DNA from: Ceratothoa steindachneri
Lineage: Eukaryota; Arthropoda; Malacostraca; Isopoda; Cymothoidae
Length of the DNA: 64,000 nucleotides
NCBI GenBank assembly: GCA_963969495.1
Contig: OZ018323.1
Location: forward strand, 77,415,583 to 77,479,582
Direction: 5' to 3'
In this document: piece after piece, positions 1 through 54,168 of the stretch
How positions within the stretch are numbered: position 1 is the stretch's first letter
Layout of the letters: every line of letters starts with the position of its first letter
Notes under the pieces: model-generated
Seen by the model: only the letters and a program-made list of their open reading frames with translations
Databases searched by the model: none
Told to the model about the DNA's origin: nothing
Program-made: the position numbers and the translations under genes

Positions 1-129
1 AACACTCAAGCGACAAGCTGGAATGGCACATTAAAACTATTTTAAAATTCCACTCACAGGAGTGGCCCATTTCCTCTAACGTTAGGTTCAACCAAGGCGG
101 AATAAATACACCTTAAAAATCGTTTTCTT

Positions 130-2000
130 TTACTCTGGAATAAAGATGATTTTGGCCATCTTGTATCCATCAGGGAAGTAGCCTGTATTCAGGGCGGCGT
201 TCATCGTGTTCGCCAATCCCTGAATAATTTGCCTTGGGGCATTTACGAGGTTGTTCTTCGTAATCCCAGACCAGCCTGGAACCCACTGTTTGAAGGACCT
301 TATGGTGTTCAAGGTCTCTTTGACAGTTATTGAGCATCCGTGGTCAACCATCACTCTTTTCCGAGATACTTGCGGACTGGAACAAGCCCCCGGACCAGGT
401 GGCAAACTATCGCCCGATCTCTCTTCTTGAGATACAGGGTAAAATCTTCGAAAAGATTTTAGCGAACAGGCTACAAGCTCAATTTAGTGTGTTAAGAGCG
501 CATATCCCACAACAGCATGGGTTCCGAAAAAAGGGGCACAGACACCGCCCTGGTGCTCCTAACTGAGAAAGTAGCATACACCCAAGCGAACAGGTTATAT
601 GTAGACATTGTGTTGAGGGACGTGCAAAACGCCTTCGATAAAGTCTGGCTAAGGACTTCAATACAAGATCCTGAACCTCCAGCTAGACCCAATCCTGGAA
701 AGGATCCTCTGTGACTTCATAATGGACAGAAGGGCGTGTCTTATGATTAAAGGGTACAGAGGCCCCGAATTCGAATTAAAGGCGGCGTTCCTCAGGGAAG
801 CTGCCTGAGTCCTCTGCTTTACTTGGTCTTCACCATCGACCTCCCAACTCCGGTGCACCGGGACGCAATATATCTGCAATTTGCAGATGACGTCACTCAA
901 ATTGTCCCATGCCCGGAGAGGAAAGCAAGGGCGCAGGCGGCTCGCACGATGGCGGAAGTCAATAACATCAGCCAATACGAGAGACGATGGAAAATCAGAA
1001 CCAACAGGGACAAATTCAAAATCGTCCCGTTGAATCGCGAGTTGACATGGCCCATCATCATAGATGGGAGGAGATACGGCTACTCCGCCGAAGGCACCGT
1101 CCTGGGCCTTAAAATCACTGACCATGGATACCCGAGACACCACACGGAGAGGCGGAACCTGGCAAGGAGAGAAATCTCCAAGCTTTACAGGTTTAGGGAT
1201 CTTAGCTCGGCCAACATCAGGAAAATATATATGTATTTCCGGGCTATGCTGATCTACCCCGCAGTGGTTTCCCAAGCGGAAAACAAAACATCGATGAAAA
1301 GGCTCTAACGTATCCAGAACACTGCCTCTCTGCTAATTAACAAAGCAAGAAGGCGTGAACGTCTTAGGCAAAGCGATTTGCACAGGAGGAAACGTTTGGA
1401 GCCCATCAATGTCGTCACCCAGAAACTGGGCAAAAAGATCAGGTTCACGCTAACGAATTGTGTCATTCCAGAGCTGCAGGGAACAGGCGGCAGGTTTAAT
1501 ATACCTACAAGGCTACGGGCGAAAGTCTCACGCCGAAGCCGATTCCCGAGCACAAAACTTTGTACACAAGAAGTAATTACACCAATATACACATAGAGAT
1601 AACACAACACAACATATCAAAAATCACTACAGAAAAACACACAGAAATAAGAGTATCAAACAATACAAATAACACTAAAAAACGCTTTAAAAGGGAAATT
1701 GTTGGCAAGAAAGCTAAGAAAGGCTTGAATGCTATAAACCTTTTTCCACTGAAAATTAGAACAACAAAGCACAAGTAAGAAACAATAAGAAGAACATTTA
1801 AAAACACATGAAGAAACATTAACAGAGGATAAAAAACTCAAACCCAAAACACTAATAAAGGCAAAATAAAAGGAAATAAAAATAAAGCGATGCCCTCCCT
1901 ATTAGGGCAAAATACCCCCTCCCCATCTTTAATTTTCACCTACTATATCTTCCACTATCCCATCTTCTACAAAAAATCTGAGTATATCATCATCATCTTT
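130..2000 (+). mobile_element. Jockey-group LINE (RT part only) with an inverted 5' end
   Basis: From about 346 the + strand encodes a frameshifted reverse transcriptase: NKPPDQVANYRPISLLE, motif A DVQNAFDKVW (about 627), motif B GVPQGSCLSPLLY (about 784), motif C FADDVTQIV (about 880), and a C-terminal region ending EVITPIYT then stop near 1596. The RT segment that should come just before (TIRSFKQWVPGWSGITK to GYFPDGYKMAKIIFIP) lies on the minus strand at about 340-130. The 3' UTR runs to a TATCATCATCATC tail near 1998. Endonuclease and ORF1 are absent. The PIYT end and 3' UTR layout match the LINEs at 39-47 kb. Several frameshifts make it dead. Confidence 0.85.
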
Positions 2001-2263
2001 CATTCTGTCAGATCCCCACTCCACTCATTACGTTGGTAAAGGAGGCAAGAACATTTCAAAACGCTCCGAAGATAATCGAATAAGATCGAAAGCTTAGCAA
2101 TTTAGTTTGGTTTTTGTCAAACACATTAATTTACAAAAAAGAGATGAAGACTGGGCAAGTAATCCACCATCTAAAAGATGGAATAAAAAAGATAGTTAGA
2201 AGAAGAGAAAGTTGCCAAAGGAAATTAATTAAGGCAAAATACACAATGGTATTCAACAAAATT

Positions 2264-2311
<48 letters not shown>

Positions 2312-3952
2312 AGTGCAACGAGGTCAGGTATAATATGGGCAATGGCAACGCTCAAGGTTACTTAAAGAGGCATGTACAAAAATATAATTTTATTTACATA
2401 AAAATAATGAGAGAATTGATGGGCAAAATGACATCAGAGAATTATTGGGCAAAATTACATCAGATGAACGATGGGGGGGGGGGGGAATTGTAGTTATGAA
2501 TCAGACTATGAAGTTAAAATTTATGGTATTACAGGAGGAGACTATTCAAATTAGTTAGGGGGGGAATTAACTCAAATGGGTTACTGAAGGGGAAGAGGGG
2601 TTGGCTTACGGAAGATTCCGGGTGAGACGACGAGGTAAGGCTTCATGGGTGTCTTCTGCACGTGCGGCGAGGGCGCTCAAAACTTCTGAGCGGGAACTTA
2701 AAGTGATGACGGTTCTCCCCCAAAAAAGGGGGGGTCGGTAACGTCCGGTCCAGGGAAGAGTATTTCGGCGACCCGAAAACGAGGGGCGACCGAGGAGGGC
2801 TTCGACAGGAGTTGATGAGAGAAGTCGGAAAAATCACTCGGTAGCGATCGTTAAATGGAATTACCTCACTGGCTGGGGCTAATTCCAATACACAAATAGT
2901 TCAGCTGTCACCTTGCTTTTTTGTTAGCACCTGACTTGGAACTAGGGAAATCTTCTTTGGTCTGGGCGAGACTTCTCAATTCTGTCCCTGTCTCATGGGA
3001 AACGAGCACTATATACACCTGAAGCTCTCCCCGCGGTGGGTAGTGGGAAACAACTCTACTCTCGAATGGCCTCGAATCTTCTTGCCGAGGATATTCCTAC
3101 CCGTGTAAAGATGGACCGTGATGGACGCGGTTGGAGGCTACCGCTTGTGGAAAGGAGGAGGGTTAGGAACTTCCGTGCTGGAAATGAAATTCCACGTGGA
3201 ATTCCTCCACAATAACAAAATACGTTAGAAAATAAAGATGTGTTGTTCAAGTGTGCATAATGTAGACTTTCGTTCTGTAGTGATGGGACAAAAATATTTT
3301 CCATTAAACACTCAATTTGTCCACAAAATACTCAAAATAAAATAATCTCACGACAAAATATCCTAGGGACAAAATACCTTGGTGCTGAAAAGAATACGAA
3401 ATTAAGAGGCAATCTTCGCTTTGGACCGCGACCTTCCGGTTACCTGTGAGGTAGCCGAGAGAAACATTAGAAGAGATCACGAGCTGCGAAGTTGTGTGAA
3501 CAAGTTGCAGAGGTCTAAGAGTAGAAGCATGTGATCCAGTGAGTAGAAAGTTATACTATTCAAGACGTGAAGTAACGCAGGTGTGTATTAATATATCTAA
3601 ATTATCGTAATCATAATGGGAGCAGATGCGTCTAAGATTACGGAGAAAACAGAGAGAGAATCTGTAGACATTAGCAACATCGGGTTTGAAAGAAAATAGT
3701 CTAAAAAGGCAACCAAGGAGCCACTATGGTTAGGAAGAGGAGCAGTAATTTCACACCGAGCCACATCCTGTGTAGTACTTCAGTTTTGTAGCAATTAAAT
3801 TTCAGAAAGTTTTTGTAAAGCATTCAGTAATGATGTTAATAAATAAATCTTAGCAAACGAGTCTAGGAAGAAGGAGATATAGGTGTGCGTATCAGGAGCA
3901 TATAAATACAATGATAGACCAATGCGACTAATAAGGATACCATAGGTAAGAG
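2001..3952. other. Unassigned upstream region with TA repeat and an LTR-like GC-rich block
   Basis: It has no recognisable protein. It holds a (TA)n run at 2266-2309, poly-G near 2473, and a GC-rich stretch 2560-3215. Read on the minus strand from 3211, that stretch starts TGTGGAGG and has a TATA-like box (GTATATAGTG) near 3015, as an LTR would, but I found no matching end or target duplication. The sequence 3300-3950 is AT-rich and shows nothing recognisable. Confidence 0.3.
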
Positions 3953-4735
3953 TTAGATGCAAAACAGAAGCGGACCAAGAACAGAGCCTTGTGGAACATT
4001 AAAATGCACCTCTACTGACCGAGATATATCGGTTGTCGATATGAATAGACCGAGAACGAGATGATAGATACGAATGAGACCAGTAAGTGCGATTCCAAAG
4101 ATTCCCATGAAAAGGAACAGTATGGTCAACGGTATCAAATGCTGCCGAGAGATCAAGAGTTGCCAGAATGGAAGGCTGGCCAGCATCACCCGCACTTTAA
4201 AGGCGATCAGATACATGCATGAGAGGTGTTTCAGTGTTGTGACCTGTAGTGAGGGCAGACTGGGGGATGTTATTAATGTGGCCAGAGGACTTGTGATCTA
4301 GAATCCTGCCTGATATCAGCCTCCCAACTATAACACTTTAGAAAAGAACGGGAGTTGAGAGATTGTGGGAAGAGGGGTAGCTGGGGGGATCGTTTAGGTT
4401 TCAAGTGAGGTTTCTTAATGATTGGTCGAAGAGTAGCGTGTTTGAACTCAGATAATAGGGAGGTTCTAGAGATACTAATGAGGTAAGGGAGAAGAACATG
4501 AAGGAATTGACAGTAAAGACTGGAAGAGAGAGAGGGCGAGTCGAAGGGAGAACAGGGCTTGTTCGAAGTTATGAAGGAGGTTATTTCCTCGGAGGACACA
4601 GTTACGAGAGAGAAGTTCGGGCAAAGTTAATGAAAAAATACTCAGTAGCGAAGAACAGAGATTAGAAAAATCGGCATGAGTGATGAAGGAAGAGAGACGA
4701 ACGAGAAGTTTGAAGAGTGTATGTGGATTGTTTTT
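3953..4735 (-). mobile_element. CR1/L2-like LINE, RT fragment (3' part of a split element)
   Basis: Read on the minus strand, two frames give reverse-transcriptase pieces: YLISISRTSLLSEFKHAT with RPIIKKPHLKP (about 4490-4390), then a motif A remnant of the type LDLSAAFDTVDH (about 4190-4120, frameshifted), then motif B FNVPQGSVLGPLLF ending near 3960. The order is the usual one for CR1/L2-superclade RTs. The endonuclease part appears at 7458-8107 on the same strand, so the 2.7 kb between is probably an insertion. It has many frameshifts. Confidence 0.65.
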
Positions 4736-7457
4736 AGTCGCGTGTGAGTCAGGTCGCGAGTGACCTTACATCTCACTATGTCGGTCAGTCGATCCCCGTT
4801 TTGCTCTTTTGTTTTGGTAATAACATTCTAACTATTCGGCTGATTCTAACGAAATTTGAAACTCTTATGTTTTGCATTCTCTTTCGAATGCTATAATTGC
4901 CAAAGTCCTATCAAGGTTATCCCGGGAATTTATTTGGTTTTGGCAATAATATCACAACTTTTCGGCCGATACTCTGCTAGACTAGACTAGGCTATATTAT
5001 GCTATACTCTGCTAGGCAAGCCTAGAATAGTCTATGCTAGGCTAGGCTATACTATGCTAAGCTATGCTTAAATATAATGTACATGGGTAAGATATACTAT
5101 GCAAATTTAGGCTATAATATGGTATGTTAGGATAGCATATAGTATGTTAGGCTAGACAATAATAAGCTATGCTTGACTAGGATATAATAGTATAGTATAG
5201 GCTATACATCTCTAGGATAGTTAATGCTAGGCTAGGTTATGCTATGCTAGGTTAGGATAAGCTATACTAGGCTAGGCAGAGCATGAAAGGCTATGCTAGG
5301 CTAGGCTACGCTATGGTATGCTAGGTTGGGCTATGATATACTAAGCTATGCTACACTAGGCTTGTCTTCGCTATACCAGATTAGGATAAACGAGGCTTTG
5401 CTACGGTAGGCTAGGTTATGTTAAGCATGCTATGCAAGCCTAGGCTAAGATCTAATAGTTTAGTCTAGGCTAGGCAATACTATGATATACTATACTAACT
5501 AGGCTAGGGTAGGAGAGGGTAAGGTAGACTATGATATACTATACTAGGCTAGAATATGCTAACTAGGATAGGATAGGATAGAATATACTAGCCTAGGCTC
5601 CAGTGAACTAAGCTAATCTAGGCTATACTAGACTAGGGTAAGCTAAGTTAGGCTAGGCTAAGTTTCAATATACAATTGTAAGCTGCGCTAAGCTAAGCTA
5701 GGTTATACTGATAGGCTATGCTAGGCTAGGCTTTACTATGGTTTCTAGGCTAAGATATGCCATACTATACATTCTCTGCTAGGCTAGGCTAAGTCATACT
5801 ATGCCAGGCTAAGATATACTATGTAAGGCTAGGCTACACTATGCTAGCTACGCTAGAGTATGGTATGGTAAGTTCTACTATTATAAGGAATCATAAGCTA
5901 GACTTTGTTATACTAAGCTAGGCTAGGCAGGATTTACTATGTTAGGCGATCTAGGCTAGTCTATACTGTGTTAGGCAATCTAGGCTACTCTATACTATGC
6001 TAGGCTTTAGTATGCTAGGTGAGGTAATGCTATGGTAGGCTATTCTATGATAAGCTAGGATTTAATATGCTAGGTGAGGTAATGCAATGGTAGGCTATTC
6101 TACGATAAGCTAGGTTTTGCCAGGGTACTATTCGAGACTACACTAGGCTATGCTATAAAGTGTTATACTATTCTAGACAATGCTAGGCTATACTAGGATA
6201 TGCTATACTAGGCTATACTATGCTAGGAGATACTATACTATATATACTATACTATATTATACTTTACTATATTATGTTTTGCTATGCTATGCTATACTAT
6301 ACTATGTTATTGTGCTATAATATACTAAGCCATGTTATACTATGGTACGAGTTTAATATGATAAGCACCACTATGAAATAATATGCTATGTTATACTATG
6401 CTATAATGTGCTCTGCTAAACTATGCCAGACTATGCAATTAGGGTGTGACCATTTTTTCGCCTTTACAATTCCATAAATGAGGTGTGATAAAAAGTTAAG
6501 GCCGGCCTTTTTAATTAAAAAAATACATATTTTAATATAATTTAGTTCTGCCATTTAATAATCATTTAGAAAGTTGTAACTTTTTAGTAGCGGGCGAGTC
6601 TATATCTCACTATTTCGTCGGTCAGTCGGTTCACGTTTTGCCTTTTTATTTAATAACATTGTAACAATTCAGCCAATTCTAACGAAATTTGAAACCCTTA
6701 TGTTGTTTTACATTCTCTTTCAAATGATACAATTGACAAATTCCTACCATGATAGCCCAGGAATTATATTGTTTTGGCAATATCATCATAACTATTCGGC
6801 AGATTCTAACGAAATTTGAAACCCTTATGTTGTTTTACATTCTCTTTCGAAGGATCTAATTATTACAGTTCTCCCAAGGTTAACCAGGGAATTATTTTCT
6901 TTTGGCACTAACATTATAACTACTCCGACCATTTTAACCAACTTTGAAACTCTTATGTTGTTTCACATTATATTTCGAATGATATAATTACCAAAGTCCT
7001 ACCAAGGTTAGCCAGGGATATTGTTTTGGCAATATCATCATAGCTATTCGGCCGATTCTAACGAAATTTCAACCCATGATGTTGTTTTACATACCCTTTC
7101 AAATAATATAATTGCTAAAGTCACCCAAGTTTAGCCAGGGATTTTATTTGTTTTTCAATATCATCACAGCTATTCGGCCGATTTTAACGAAATTTGAACC
7201 CATTATGTTGGTTTATATTCCCTTTAAAACAATATAATTGCCAAAGTCACCCAAGGTTAGCCAGAGAATTAATTTGGGGGGGGGGGCAATAACATCATAA
7301 CTATTCGGCCGATTCTAACGAAATTTTAAACCCTTAAGGTGTTTACATTCTCTTTCGAATGGTAATATTGCCAAGGTCTTCCCAAGGTTACTCCGTGAAT
7401 TATTCAAAGTTTTCAAAGTCGTAAGAACATAAATCAGAATAAGTGAGGGCACGCGAC
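4736..7457 (+). mobile_element. Composite of short-TIR minisatellite elements inside a LINE
   Basis: Two heads of the same repeat family start at 4736 (AGTCGCGTGTGAGTC) and 6586 (AGTAGCGGGCGAGTC), each followed by ATCTCACTAT..CGGTCAGTCG. The second carries six ~122-130 bp units around ATTCGGCCGATTCTAACG (about 6667, 6794, 6923, 7045, 7172, 7302) and ends GCACGCGACA near 7458, the reverse of the head. The first head has about one unit and breaks off near 4967 into a pentanucleotide satellite. No protein is encoded. Relatives are at 23744 and 51724. Confidence 0.65.
4968..6437. repeat. Degenerate pentanucleotide satellite (GCTAG/GCTAT)
   Basis: About 1.47 kb built almost wholly from 5-mers such as GCTAG, GCTAT and ACTAT, for example GGCTATGCTAGGCTAGGC, with higher drift to ACTATACTAT near the right end (6180-6430). 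No coding frame is supported. It begins abruptly within a minisatellite unit (GGCCGAT|ACTCTGCTAG), so it either expanded inside the element or replaced its middle. Confidence 0.9.
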
Positions 7458-8107
7458 ATTTTGGTCAGCAGACCTTGTTTGTTGTCAGCAATGATAAAGC
7501 TAGTGTGAGCTTCATAGGTAAACTTCCCTAGCTAGGAAAGCTATCTCTGTACCCCGACCTGGCAGCCCGAAGTATCTCTCACATGCTCTTCTGCGTTTCT
7601 TAACATTCAAAATAGTGTTGGAGAACAACAAAGGGGCACGAACTTGGCGAGAGAAGGTGGGGAAAAGGAAAGCATGGACATCAGGGCAGGAGGAGAAGAT
7701 GCAAGAAAAAGATCGGAAGGGCTTGTTGAGATTAGTAGTGGTGTCTAACGATGCAAAATCCCTTGGTATCGGTTCTTGATCAATGTCGGACAGTCGACGG
7801 TGACAACACTTAGTGACATGGAGTATGTGAAGGTTTTGTGGAATAGGAAGAGAGAAACAGAAATGTATGAGGAAGTGCTCGAAAATTGATGTGGAGGCAT
7901 CAGTTATGGAGATGCTCTAAATTGAGATGGAGGAAACAACAAGGCCAAGTATAATTCTAAGAGTGTAGTTGAAATGAAGCAAATTGAGAGGTAGATGAAG
8001 TGTGACGGGAGATGTTAAAATCGCACAGAATAAGGACGGACGCAGAAGGTTTAAAGCAACCCAGGTTAAGCTTTATAGAGGTGACCAGTAGGGGGTAAAC
8101 TGAAGGA
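7458..8107 (-). mobile_element. CR1/L2-like LINE, endonuclease and linker fragment
   Basis: The minus strand encodes YCPSVYPLLVTSIKLNLGCF followed by VLILCDFNISRHTSSTS (8100-7980). That is the APE endonuclease GDFN motif with the Gly changed to Cys. A linker with HAFLFPTFSRQVRAPLLF follows to about 7540. It is the 5' neighbour, in reading order, of the RT piece at 3953-4735. Stops and shifts are frequent. Confidence 0.6.
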
Positions 8108-8450
8108 CAATATTTCCCCTGCTCTGAGACGAATGAACCACATGTTATCGGATCCGAAGAAATTAAACGTAAATTCGTCACTAAAGTGGGCTTGGCTCCA
8201 TTGGTCATCCTCCCATGCAACATGTTCAATGACGAATGCAAGAAACGCCTTCTTGTTCTTCAGACTGATCAATGGGTTGGCCTCGGGTGTGTGAGCGTGA
8301 AGATTGTCTTCCTCCAGCCGACGTAACACAGAGATGGGCTTAGAGATATTGATGCCCCAAAGCTCACTAATCTCGCGAGAAAATGCTGCAACCGTCTTGA
8401 AACTTCCCTTCACTATTTGGGTAATGGCTCGATCTTCCCTTTTCTAGGGC
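8106..8450 (-). pseudogene. Tc1-type transposase N-terminal fragment
   Basis: The minus strand encodes a helix-turn-helix region and the start of the catalytic core: FSREISELWGINISK, LRRLEEDNLHAHTPEANPL, then HVAWEDDQWSQAHFSDEFTF and FGSDNMWFIR. FSDE carries the first catalytic Asp of Tc1. The frame leaves Tc1 sequence at about 8106 and runs into LINE sequence, so the C-terminal half is missing. No TIR was found. Confidence 0.75.
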
Positions 8451-9090
8451 TTTTTTAGCATACCGGTTGATTTACTAGGCTTACATAAACCTGTTTTGTC
8501 ATAAATTAGCAGAATATTATCGAGCGCTTGACAGTCTCTGCAAAGGCTCCAGTTTAAAGACCAGCTTTAAGATCAGCTCACAGGCAGAGATAGGCGGAAG
8601 CGATTTCTTAACCAATTTACCTGGACGACAGCTGACAGAAAATGACCTAACGTACACGAGTTTGAACTGAATTTAGGTGTTCTGTAAACAATGCCGCAGA
8701 TATTCAACTTCGTGCCTTGTTTTCTATGCTCTTAATTACAAACTTTTTCCTAGATAGTTTGGGCGTGCCCTCCAGGCCCCAACATTTAAGGTGAAAGAAT
8801 TTTGCAATGACGGATTTTTTTTACTTATTTTTATTTATGCATTTCCCCATTATTGTCTCTTCTTTCCCTATGTGGTATAAAATGCCCTCGTTGGCTATAC
8901 CAGTTTGTTTCCTAGATAAAAAATCTAATTCCTGGACCTGCCCTTTTCCTCTCGTGGTGTTACAGTTAAATCTAGCGGGGGGAGCCATTTGCTATTTTGG
9001 AATACCTTAATTTGATTATTTAGTACATGAAATAATAATAATGATGATAATAATAATAACAATACTACTACTAATAATAATGATAGTAAT
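8451..9090. other. Unassigned sequence ending in ATA/AAT microsatellite
   Basis: I see no gene. The last ~70 bases (9030-9090) are a degenerate (AAT)n/(ACT)n run. The part next to 8450 may be non-coding sequence of the Tc1 element, but no inverted repeat was found. Confidence 0.3.
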
Positions 9091-10052
9091 TGTGAGGGAA
9101 TGGCCTCGAAGGACCACGGTGAGAGGAATCCCCCTAGGAAATAGCCCTCTCTTCTTCCAAGACCATGTGCGCCTAGCGTGAGAATTTTAGAAAGTTCGAG
9201 AAAGAATCAGTCCCTCGCTTAATCACCCGTCACAACTGTGTTTGCTTTCGGACGCCATTCCCCCCCCCCCTCCTTCCCCTGTGATAACACCTTGTGCAGC
9301 CACATTAACCCTACCATCATATCACGAGCCAAGTTTCATCGTCTAGAACAACTCGTTATCATGAAATTTGTTTGCTTAGACTGGCGCCATCGGATCACCC
9401 AGGTATTTAACCCAAAGCTCACCATTTCTCGAGGAGATTGAAAGCCCGCCATCCACTCCGTTCAGACTGCCGTCTGTTTCCCGTGAACCCCTATAAACGT
9501 CATCTTACTTCGTCGAAGATCTCGTCAGCACATATACGAGTACCTTCGTTAAGCTTTGGCCCCTATTCAGAGGAAAGCTATCGACCTCTCTTATTCCTGG
9601 AGAGTTGTGCGGCACTCTCATCTTCACCACCCCATTCAAGATTCCCGTTCTTTCGAGACTGAGACTCTTTGCCGATCTGCAGAATGGTCTCCAGTTAAGA
9701 TTACGTCTCTCTGGAGCAGAGAAAATCTCATTCTTCATCGCGAAGTAATCCAACCCCATCTTCGAATCCTCCTCGTCAGGACTTTCCGAAGTATCTTCCA
9801 GAAGACCTGCACCGTTGTCTTCCTTCCCCCTCTCCAATTCACTCGTGCTTGAAGGTAAAGCGATCATGTATTGTCTTTATATATCCTTTGAACTGCAACT
9901 TGGCAAGCCATTAGTCAAAACCCGGTCAACCGTAAATCGCACTCTTAATTAATCGCCCCCGAACATATCTTAATCGGCCTGTGGTCAGCTGTCTGCCCGT
10001 GCTTGTGTACGACTCTGAGCGCCGAGTAAGTCTACATAGTCATACCTCGACA
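9091..10052 (+). mobile_element. Candidate solo LTR (962 bp) with 5-bp target duplication
   Basis: The segment starts TGTGAGGGAATGGCC and ends CTCATACCTCGACA-like (TG...CA borders; the last bases are CCTCGACA). It is flanked on both sides by GTAAT (9086-9090 and 10053-10057). A TATA-like CCCTATAAACGTC lies near 9490 and could start the R region. No gag/pol is next to it, so it would be a solo LTR left by recombination. The call rests on borders, size and flanking repeat; no second copy is in the window. Frames across it look like chance. Confidence 0.5.
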
Positions 10053-10314
10053 GTAATAATGCATTTGTATGTGTCAGTTTTCGGAGGCTTTGGCTCAATT
10101 CTCCCGCGGCGACCTACCACGTTAGTTGCATTGATGCACATCTACCCGTTTTTTTTTGGGGGGGGGGGGAGGGATACTCTTGAACTTGGAGGATGAAGGT
10201 GTAAATTGGCAGTGTTTGAAAGTTATTTCAATTTATTTTCAGCTAAAAGGTGTTGAATAAGAAGAAGGTGTAAGGAAGTGGCCTGAAGCACGCGAAGACG
10301 AGAAGAGATCGAAA

Positions 10315-52258
<41,944 letters not shown>

Positions 52259-53267
52259 GTGAGCTACGATGCGCGCCCGAACACGCCACCGTTTTTTGTC
52301 TTTTTAAATAGTGAGCGCCCGCGGACGCTGAGAACCCACGGCCGCTGAACACCCACGGCCGCTGAGAAATAAAACAAAGTATCAGTGACAATATTAAGGT
52401 TTCTATGGCTACAAACTATCTTCAAGGTTCCCCTTCTCCATCTCTCTCATCTTTTTCAATGACTTTCGTGTTGGCTAAATTTGTGACTCCCGATTGGGGA
52501 CGCGATTCTTTAATGGGCAATAAGGAGGAAACTGCTCTTGACAAGGATGATTTTTTTTAACTCAGTGATATAAGAGACATTGAATAAAAATGTAGATAAA
52601 TAAAAAAATTATACATATAAAAAGAATAACGTAAGAAGGGTTAAGGGAGATAATACGATAAGCCTTTTTATTCAACCCTAAGCCCCTGGGTTGTAGTAGC
52701 AACAGGATAGTTGTTGTTGTTGTTGTTTTTGTTGTAGCTGCCCTTCGGATACGAAGACGACTCAAGCTTCATTCGGTTAAAATGGAGATGAATTTATGGG
52801 TATGACGATAAAAGGTTAATGGAGGGATGAGTGTGTGAAGGGGATGACTGAATGAAAGAGAGAGATGAGAAAACAAAAAGATGAAAGATGAGGAGGCTGT
52901 GCTTGGGCAGTGAGTGGATTAATGTGGAGAAGGGCTTACGCTGGGTCTATCCCCACAGCTTAGCCTCACACAGAATTGATGGTGGCAAGAGTTAATCAGG
53001 ACGACCCTCGACTGTGAGAGGTTGCAGAGGTCTGCCGGACGTCATCCTGTTTGTCGAAAGCCGCCCAATGTGGGACCCCACTCGCAGCTTTTTGATTCGG
53101 GGTTGTGCTCCCGTGGACCTATCCTAATCAAGGCTAACCCACAATACTACGAACTAGATCTCTTAGGGAGGGGGTTAAAAATTGGAGAAATAATCAGATC
53201 ATTATTAAAAAAAACGTGTGTAATCCAACGAGGTAATCTTTGTTTATTTTTAGCAAAGAGGTTTGAT
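52259..53267. other. Start of intron 8, no element recognised
   Basis: It includes a GTT repeat near 52710 and a short direct duplication (CACGGCCGCTGA) near 52340. I looked for WDR19 exon 9 and did not find it. Confidence 0.35.
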
Positions 53268-53718
53268 GTCTTTTTTTAAAATTTTGAGAGCCCATCTAGC
53301 GACTGCCTATTAGGGCAAAAGTCGCCGGACTCACAACAAGGACCTACTACTAGCTGCCCGTATTCCTGCCAGGTAATCGGTGTGAGGAAGAGCGAAACGC
53401 TGGTCTGGTGGCCCAGTCCTCGCGGACTCTTTGGCGCCCTCATCGGCATGCCCATTCCCCGAAATTCCTACATATCCAGGAACCCAGCAGAAAATAATCT
53501 CGACATCTGCCCGGCTTGCCAAAACTGTGGCATCATAGATATAGCGAACCAGGGATGCGGTGATTCCAATGCCCCGAGAGCACGCATGGCGCTTTGCTAG
53601 TCGCTATAAATTACAATCTGGTCTTCGAACTGGGCACGTCAAGTTATCTCCCATACCGGGTGGTGTATTGCAACCAGCTTTGCGGTGAAAACAGACCCCG
53701 TAAGGGGCGCGGCGATTT
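53268..53718 (-). mobile_element. I-group LINE, 3' fragment (RNase H and tail)
   Basis: On the minus strand: GSVFTAKLVAIHHPV (RNase H, with the usual Glu of AELVAI changed to Lys), SRADVEIIFCWVPGYVGISG, HADEGAKESA, RFALPHTDYLAGIRA, then the family's 3' UTR (GACTTTTGCCCTAATAGG) and a poly-A-rich end at 53268-53279. It stands back to back with the fuller + strand copy that follows. Confidence 0.8.
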
Positions 53719-54168
53719 GCCATCCTGGCCGCCGTGCTGACGGGACTCAGCACCCCGTCCGGCCCCAGCTTAGCCTCTCTTCCTTCCTTCAAAACACTTG
53801 TTTCCTCGCTTTTCATACAACCTCTCCCACAACTTTCTCTGGTCAGCCTCTAATTTCACAGAGAAGATGCTGACCTTCTCAAGCTAACCGTACAGATCGG
53901 GGCTGAGGGGAGAGGGGACAACGTTCCCTAACCCCTGAGCTCCGGTTTGGGATGGGGGTTTTTAACAACCTGCTTCATCCCCACCCATACCTTCCTCACA
54001 TCCCTTTTCCTCTCCTCTTCACAATCTATCCTTTTACGCCGAGTTCAAGGTGGAGCCGCCGTGCCGATGGACTGCCAGGCCACCAGGCGGGAGGGGTGGT
54101 CCCAAATAGCGGCGGGCAACTGTGAGAGGTGGTGAGCTATTGCGTCCCGTAGCACAAATAGGGTCACC

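Noticed and set aside
2560..3215. Second LTR candidate on the minus strand (TGTGGAGG start, TATA-like box)
   Set aside because: No TG..CA partner end, target duplication or second copy could be found; left as unassigned.
9505..9867. Overlapping ~100-120 codon frames on both strands
   Set aside because: They lie in the candidate LTR, match nothing, and overlap each other; treated as chance.
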